Shown in pieces: positions 59,405 through 64,000 of a DNA stretch of 64,000 nucleotides. Positions within the stretch are counted from its first letter, which is position 1, and every line of letters begins with the position of its first letter. Source of the DNA: Deltaproteobacteria bacterium (lineage in GTDB: Bacteria; Desulfobacterota; Syntrophorhabdia; Syntrophorhabdales; Syntrophorhabdaceae). A program made the position numbers and the translations under genes. The DNA is taken from the NCBI GenBank assembly GCA_029777945.1, contig JAKORG010000083.1:1-64000 (forward strand). The letters run 5' to 3'. The notes under the pieces were generated by a model that was given only the letters and a program-made list of their open reading frames with translations, ran no database searches and was not told where the DNA came from.

Positions 59405-61043
59405 TAATTGTAAGAAAAAGGGTATTTTTTCTTTTGAAGGTGAAATTGACCCTATAATTGAGATACCGAGAGAGGAAGATTTCGGCGATTACTCGACAAA
59501 TCTTGCCTTTATACTGGCGCCTAAATTAAAAAAGAGCCCTCTAAAGATTGCAGAGTTCATTGTAGAAGAGGCTAAAGGATCAGACCTTGTTGAAAAGATT
59601 GAGATTGCAGGGAAGGGTTTTATCAATTTTTTTATAAAAGACGACGTATTAAGGGATGCATTAAAAAACATATTCCAAAAGGGTGTTGATGCCTTTTTGC
59701 CTGATTTGGGGATGGGCAGAAAAATCCTTATCGAGTTTGTAAGTGCCAACCCCACAGGACCATTACATATAGGCCACGGCAGAGGGGCAGTAGTAGGTGA
59801 TGTGCTCGCAAATATTCTGAAATGTGCCGGATTCAATGTTGTTAAAGAGTATTATATAAACGATGCAGGTAGACAGATTGCAACCCTTGGCGAATCCACA
59901 TACCTGAGGTTGAAGGAATTAAGAGGTGAAAAGGTAGAATTTCCTGATAACTTTTATAAAGGCGATTACATAAAAGATATTGCCTCTAAATTTATTGAAC
60001 AGGGAAAAAACCTCCCTGAGACAAAAGAAGATGCTATTAAAAAATTGTCTGAATTTTCAAGTAGCATAGTCATGGAAGGTATTATCAAGGATTTACAGGA
60101 TTTCGGTGTTTATTTTGATAATTATTTTAGAGAGAGCGAATTGTATAAGTCAGGTATGGTGGATAAAACATTAGAAATCCTAAAGGAAAAGGGATTTGCC
60201 TCTGAAAAAGACGGTGCCCTATGGTTTAAAACAAGTCTTTTTGAAAAGGATGAAGACAGGGTCCTTATAAAATCCAATGGAGAAACGACCTATTTTGCCT
60301 CAGACATTGCCTATCATAGAGAAAAGCTAAGCCGCGGGTTTGATTTGCTTATAGACATATGGGGTTCAGACCATCATGGTTATATACCGAGACTTAAGGC
60401 ATCCATTGAGGCATTAGGCGAAGATAAAGAAAAACTGAAGGTGATACTCATACAATTCGTAACCCTTATAAAAGACGGAAAAACAATAGGTATGTCCACA
60501 AGGGCAGGACAATTCACTACATTGAGAGAAGTTGTTGATGAAGTGGGTAAAGATGCGGCGAGGTTTTTCTTTTTAATGAGAAAGAGCGATGCCCATCTTG
60601 AGTTTGACCTTGACCTTGCAAAAAAGACATCAAATGAAAATCCTGTATATTACATCCAGTATGCAAATGCAAGAATAGAAAGCATATTTAGAAATGCTAA
60701 GGAGCAGGGCATATTTATAAAAGGTATTGGAGATGAAGGTGTAACCCATGGAAAAGAGATAAATTTAGGGCTTCTCACTTTAAAGGAAGAGATGGATATC
60801 ATAAAAGGGATTATCCATTTTTATGATACAATAGAGGGGAGCGCAAAAAGTCTTGAACCCCACAGGCTTACGTTCTATCTAATAAATCTTGTAGGGAGGT
60901 TTCACAGCTACTACAATAAGGTAAAGGTTTTAGGAGAGGACAGAAGATTTACAGAGGCAAGGTTAGTTTTATTATTCGTTCTTCAACAAATAATAAAAAA
61001 GGGACTTGATATTCTCGGGGTTTCGGCACCGGATAAAATGTAG
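59361..61043 (+). CDS. argS: Arginyl-tRNA synthetase
   Basis: This 560-residue class I synthetase has the N-terminal Arg_tRNA_synt_N domain (IEIPREEDFGDYSTNLAFIL), the HIGH motif H136-I-G-H139 in NPTGPLHIGHGRGAVVGD, a DALR-like C-terminus with YYIQYANARIESIFRNA, and GMSTRAGQFTTL at the KMSK position (GMS-type variant common in ArgRS). GTG 59361 lies within the small Cys gene. It charges tRNA-Arg. Confidence 0.97.
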   Translation: MIRKRIQELIKEAINNCKKKGIFSFEGEIDPIIEIPREEDFGDYSTNLAFILAPKLKKSPLKIAEFIVEEAKGSDLVEKIEIAGKGFINFFIKDDVLRDALKNIFQKGVDAFLPDLGMGRKILIEFVSANPTGPLHIGHGRGAVVGDVLANILKCAGFNVVKEYYINDAGRQIATLGESTYLRLKELRGEKVEFPDNFYKGDYIKDIASKFIEQGKNLPETKEDAIKKLSEFSSSIVMEGIIKDLQDFGVYFDNYFRESELYKSGMVDKTLEILKEKGFASEKDGALWFKTSLFEKDEDRVLIKSNGETTYFASDIAYHREKLSRGFDLLIDIWGSDHHGYIPRLKASIEALGEDKEKLKVILIQFVTLIKDGKTIGMSTRAGQFTTLREVVDEVGKDAARFFFLMRKSDAHLEFDLDLAKKTSNENPVYYIQYANARIESIFRNAKEQGIFIKGIGDEGVTHGKEINLGLLTLKEEMDIIKGIIHFYDTIEGSAKSLEPHRLTFYLINLVGRFHSYYNKVKVLGEDRRFTEARLVLLFVLQQIIKKGLDILGVSAPDKM

Positions 61044-61063
61044 GAGGTTGTGCATTTAAAAAA

Positions 61064-61687
61064 ATGGAAAGAAAAAAGAGTAAAACAAGAGAATACATTG
61101 AATCTCTTATCATAGCGGCATTAATAGCCTTTTTTGTGAGGAGTTTTTTTGTCCAGGCATTTAAGATACCTTCCAGCTCTATGGAGCCCACGCTTCTAAT
61201 AGGTGACCATCTACTTGTAAATAGGTTAAGCTATGTAATGAAAATCCCCTTTACAGATATTATCATCTTAAACCTTGGTGAACCGGAAAGGGGGGATGTA
61301 ATTGTGTTCAGATACCCCATCGATAAGAGTAAGGATTTTATAAAGAGGGTCATTGCAAAAGGTGGGGATATAGTAGAAATAAAGGATAAAAGGGTTTATA
61401 TAAATGGCAAACAGATAGAGGATAAGTGGGCATACTTTACCGATGATAATATACTACCAGCCCATGTATCGCCTAAGGACAATTTAGGTCCTATCGTGGT
61501 TCCAAAGGGTGCCTATTTTGTTATGGGTGACAACAGGGATAGAAGCCTTGATAGTAGATTCTGGGGCTTTGTAAACAGGGAACATCTTGTAGGCAAGGCC
61601 CTTATTCTTTATTTCTCCTGGAATAATAAGCCTGAGGGTATATTTGATTATGTAAGATGGCGCAGAATCGGCAGGTTGATCAGATAA
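61064..61687 (+). CDS. lepB: Signal peptidase I
   Basis: This 207-residue protein has one N-terminal membrane segment (about 13-32). Catalytic Ser is S39 in IPSSSMEPTLLIGDHLLVNR, and Lys is K94 in FIKRVIAKGGD. The box GDNRDRSLDSRFWG also fits. It cleaves signal peptides on the periplasmic face, including those seen on FlgA, FlgI and the FecR protein. The strong AGGAGG site lies 15 bases before the ATG, farther than usual. Confidence 0.96.
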   Translation: MERKKSKTREYIESLIIAALIAFFVRSFFVQAFKIPSSSMEPTLLIGDHLLVNRLSYVMKIPFTDIIILNLGEPERGDVIVFRYPIDKSKDFIKRVIAKGGDIVEIKDKRVYINGKQIEDKWAYFTDDNILPAHVSPKDNLGPIVVPKGAYFVMGDNRDRSLDSRFWGFVNREHLVGKALILYFSWNNKPEGIFDYVRWRRIGRLIR

Positions 61688-61754
61688 TTATTCGATGTTA
61701 TAAGACGGTTAAATTAGTAGATGTTTTAAAAAACCTGTGTTATGATAAGCTATT

Positions 61755-63416
61755 ATGAAATATTTTATTGTAATCCTTATACTTTTTTTCACACCTCATA
61801 CACTTTTAGGTTGTAGTGGTGACTCCTCTATTTTTCTCTTCTTAAAGGGTTATAGAAGTGAAACCCAGGGAAAGCTCGACGATGCCATTGAATGCTATAA
61901 ATCGGCTATAAAAAATGACCCTTCATCGTCTGCCTTAAGGATAGAACTTGCCGTTGCATACCTTAAAAAGGGAAATCTCGATGAAGCTGAGAAGGTTTTA
62001 AAAGAGACCATTGGTTTAAATAAGAATAATACCGATGCCCTTAAATTGCTTGCAGGTGTCTATTCTGCCCGTAATATGCCTGAGAAGGCAAAGGCATTAT
62101 ACGAAAAATGCATAGAAATAAAAGGCGATGATACTGATGCCTACCTCCATCTCGGTGCAGTTTATATGACGGAAAAGAAATATAAGGATGCCATCGCTGT
62201 TTACGAAAAAATACTCTCCTTTGAGCCAGATAACATCATAGCCACATATTATCTGGGTAGGTTACATGCTGAATTAAAAGATTATGAAAATGCAAAAAAA
62301 TATTATCAAAAGGCAATAGAAATAAAACCAAATTTTGAATCAGCCTATTTTGAAATGGGCGTGGTTTACGAAATAGAAGGTAACAACAAAAAGGCTTTGG
62401 AAAATTATAATAAGGTCATATCCATAAATCCTCTTAATAAAAAGGCCCGTTCAAGGGTAGCAAACATTTTTATAAGGGAGAAGGAATACGATAGGGCAAT
62501 ATACGAGTTTGAAAAGCTCTCAGACATAGATAGGGAAGACCTTTCCATAAGGGCAAAAATCGGTTTATTACACCTTGAAAAAGGTCGTTATGATGAAGCG
62601 ATAAGGGAATTCAATCTTATCCTTGCCACAAAACCAAAAGAAAGCAGTGTAAGGCTTTATCTTGCCATTGCCTTAAAGGAAAAGGGAGACATAAAAAAGG
62701 CAATCGAAGAGTTTTCCAAAATCGACCCTTCATCTGAAGAATTTAACAATGCCGTAAGAAATATGACCTTTTTGTTTATAAAATCTAATATTGTCGATGA
62801 GGGGATTAATATAATCAAGGGTTTTATAGACCTGAAAAAGGATAATATAGAATCTTATATTATGCTTGCAGTTCTTTATGAAGAAAAAAAGGAATTTAAA
62901 AAGGCAATAGAGACCCTTGAAGAGGCAAAAAAGTATGATGTGAAAAACACAGAGGTTATTTATCAGATAGGTGTTTTATACGAAAAAATGGGGGATTCGG
63001 ACAGGGCTGTAGAGGTTATGCAAGAGGTAATAAAGATAGATCCTGACCATGCAAATGCCTTAAACTTTATTGGATATACCTGGGCAGATAAAGGGGTAAA
63101 CCTTGATAAAGCAGAGGAGATGATTAGAAAGGCCCTAAAGAAAAAACCAGAAGACGGTTATATTATCGATAGTATGGGTTGGGTCTATTACAGAAAAGGT
63201 GATTATAAAAAGGCCCTTGAGGAGATTACAAGGGCACATGAAAAATTGCCTGATGACCCTACAATTGCAGAACATCTGGCAGATGTATACGTAAAATTAA
63301 ATGAAATGGAAAAGGCAAGGCAATTTTATGAAAAGGCAATAATCCTTGAAAAGGATGAGAAAAAACAGAATGCTATAAAAGAAAAGCTTGATAAGCTCGG
63401 ATTAGATAAGAAATGA
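61755..63416 (+). CDS. TPR-repeat lipoprotein
   Basis: This 553-residue protein has a lipoprotein signal (lipobox LLGC, C20) and then consecutive TPR units to the end. Examples are EAEKVLKETIGLNKNNTDAL, KDAIAVYEKILSFEPDNIIA and NAKKYYQKAIEIKPNFESAY. It is probably an outer-membrane-anchored periplasmic scaffold for assembly of a secreted or envelope complex. It overlaps the next lipoprotein gene by 4 bases (ATGA), so the two likely work together. Confidence 0.9.
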   Translation: MKYFIVILILFFTPHTLLGCSGDSSIFLFLKGYRSETQGKLDDAIECYKSAIKNDPSSSALRIELAVAYLKKGNLDEAEKVLKETIGLNKNNTDALKLLAGVYSARNMPEKAKALYEKCIEIKGDDTDAYLHLGAVYMTEKKYKDAIAVYEKILSFEPDNIIATYYLGRLHAELKDYENAKKYYQKAIEIKPNFESAYFEMGVVYEIEGNNKKALENYNKVISINPLNKKARSRVANIFIREKEYDRAIYEFEKLSDIDREDLSIRAKIGLLHLEKGRYDEAIREFNLILATKPKESSVRLYLAIALKEKGDIKKAIEEFSKIDPSSEEFNNAVRNMTFLFIKSNIVDEGINIIKGFIDLKKDNIESYIMLAVLYEEKKEFKKAIETLEEAKKYDVKNTEVIYQIGVLYEKMGDSDRAVEVMQEVIKIDPDHANALNFIGYTWADKGVNLDKAEEMIRKALKKKPEDGYIIDSMGWVYYRKGDYKKALEEITRAHEKLPDDPTIAEHLADVYVKLNEMEKARQFYEKAIILEKDEKKQNAIKEKLDKLGLDKK

Positions 63417-63928
63417 GAAGGCTTTTTTTATGGAGTTTATGCCTTTTTCTTTTATTTTCGTGCGCCTTATTACCGAAAATAACAAAAAAAATCGTTTGGC
63501 CTTATCATATAGAATATATGGAGGCAATGTGTGAACTGGATATGGCCTGGATGGATATGAACTATTCAGGGTCTATGTCCCTTGTCATGGAATATCCAGA
63601 TAGGCTTTCCATAGAGGCATATAGTCCATTTGGCGATACTGTATTTTTTTTAAATAAATACAAAAATTACTTTTTACTCTTAACAGGTGAAGAGAGGATA
63701 ACAAGTGAAAAAGGTTTTCAGGAAAAATTCAATCTTAATATAAGGGATTTTATCGATGATTTAGCACTAAAAAATACAGGTCATATTAGTGGAAATAGCG
63801 GGGAATTGGAAGTAGAAAGGGATAGATACAGGATTATATACAGATTAAAGAATCAGAATACTATATGCTGGGAGGCCAGAGAGGGCAGGATCTGTATAAA
63901 ATTTATTGAGGCAAAATTTACAAGGTAA
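63413..63928 (+). CDS. LolB-like outer-membrane lipoprotein
   Basis: This 171-residue protein has lipobox LFSC (C17) and then a beta-rich domain: MNYSGSMSLVMEYPDRLSIE, AYSPFGDTVFFLNKYKNYFL and GELEVERDRYRIIYRLKNQN. The pattern resembles LolB/LolA-type lipid-binding folds (DUF4292-like). This is inference from pattern, not a named match. Its coupling to the TPR lipoprotein supports an envelope role. The 72 bases after it to the window edge show no firm gene. Confidence 0.7.
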   Translation: MRRLFLWSLCLFLLFSCALLPKITKKIVWPYHIEYMEAMCELDMAWMDMNYSGSMSLVMEYPDRLSIEAYSPFGDTVFFLNKYKNYFLLLTGEERITSEKGFQEKFNLNIRDFIDDLALKNTGHISGNSGELEVERDRYRIIYRLKNQNTICWEAREGRICIKFIEAKFTR

Positions 63929-64000
63929 TATTAAATAGAAACATTGGAAAAGATTGTAGCAGGTGAGATAGAAAGATATGAAAAGGAAAGGATAAAGACC

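Noticed and set aside
1-64000. Complete reassignment of UAG to a sense codon
   Set aside because: About sixteen well-formed genes (for example fliF, fliN, fliQ, flhG, fliW, recR, argS) end in TAG right before the next ribosome site or start, so UAG still works as a stop.
63944-64000. Start of another gene at the right edge (TTG 63944, reading EIERYEKERIKT)
   Set aside because: The frame is open to the edge, but there is no ATG or GTG, no ribosome site and too few codons to recognise a family.
1-64000. CRISPR arrays, insertion sequences, prophage genes, tRNA or rRNA genes
   Set aside because: Scanning by eye showed no regular repeat-spacer series, transposase, integrase, or tRNA/rRNA-like sequence; the only RNA gene seen is the SRP RNA.

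Overview
The window is a 64 kb piece of an AT-rich bacterial genome dominated by one large, co-directional flagellar and chemotaxis island (about 1-41,000, all on the + strand). An L-ring (FlgH), a P-ring (FlgI) and several lipoproteins point to a Gram-negative cell. Rubrerythrin suggests an anaerobe. The six -24/-12 (sigma-54) and three sigma-28 promoter matches, together with the gene order, resemble Desulfobacterota (former Deltaproteobacteria) or Nitrospirota-like lineages. I cannot place it more precisely from sequence alone.

Layout: (1) 1-19,505 flgB(partial)-flgC-fliE-fliFGHIJ, fliK-flgD-flgE, fliLMNOPQR-flhB-flhA-flhF-flhG-fliA: basal body, hook, switch, export apparatus, number/placement GTPases and sigma-28. 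(2) 19,503-26,863 a sigma-28-driven chemotaxis block: HDOD protein, cheB, a HEAT-repeat protein, cheR, cheY, cheA, and cheW with its own sigma-28 promoter. (3) 26,877-37,232 an orphan small gene, flgF-flgG-flgA-flgH-flgI, flgJ-flgM-flgN-flgK-flgL, csrA-fliW and a glycosyltransferase-TPR gene. (4) 37,267-40,876 the filament unit fliC-flaG-fliD-fliS. (5) 40,907-52,442 a sigma-54-promoted operon of four large sugar-transfer and radical-SAM proteins (methyltransferase-TPR, radical SAM-GT-TPR, a 1661-residue radical SAM/GT4/WbsX/TPR/GT2 protein, and a GT2-GT4-GT2 protein), probably making and attaching a flagellin or surface glycan. (6) 52,500-64,000 housekeeping: a FecR-domain protein (-), the SRP RNA, dnaX-ybaB-recR, fsa and folK (-), rubrerythrin, a nitrilase-family protein, a small Cys protein, argS, lepB, and two lipoprotein genes.

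The most unusual signal is that three essential axial flagellar genes (fliE, flgG, flgK) are each interrupted by one in-frame codon. It is TAG in all three cases, and the rest of each gene is intact and conserved. UAG also ends roughly sixteen ordinary genes here, so it is not simply reassigned. Either UAG is partly decoded (pyrrolysine or an amber-suppressor tRNA) and could gate flagellum assembly, or these are mutations or errors. No pyl genes or tRNAs lie in the window.

Other signals worth following: a flagellin leader with two copies of AAGGAGGT, one in a hairpin loop and one at the ribosome site, next to csrA-fliW; the multi-domain glycosylation operon; an FlhB with NPTT instead of NPTH; a nitrilase-family protein whose catalytic Cys is Ser; and a likely dnaX frameshift site.
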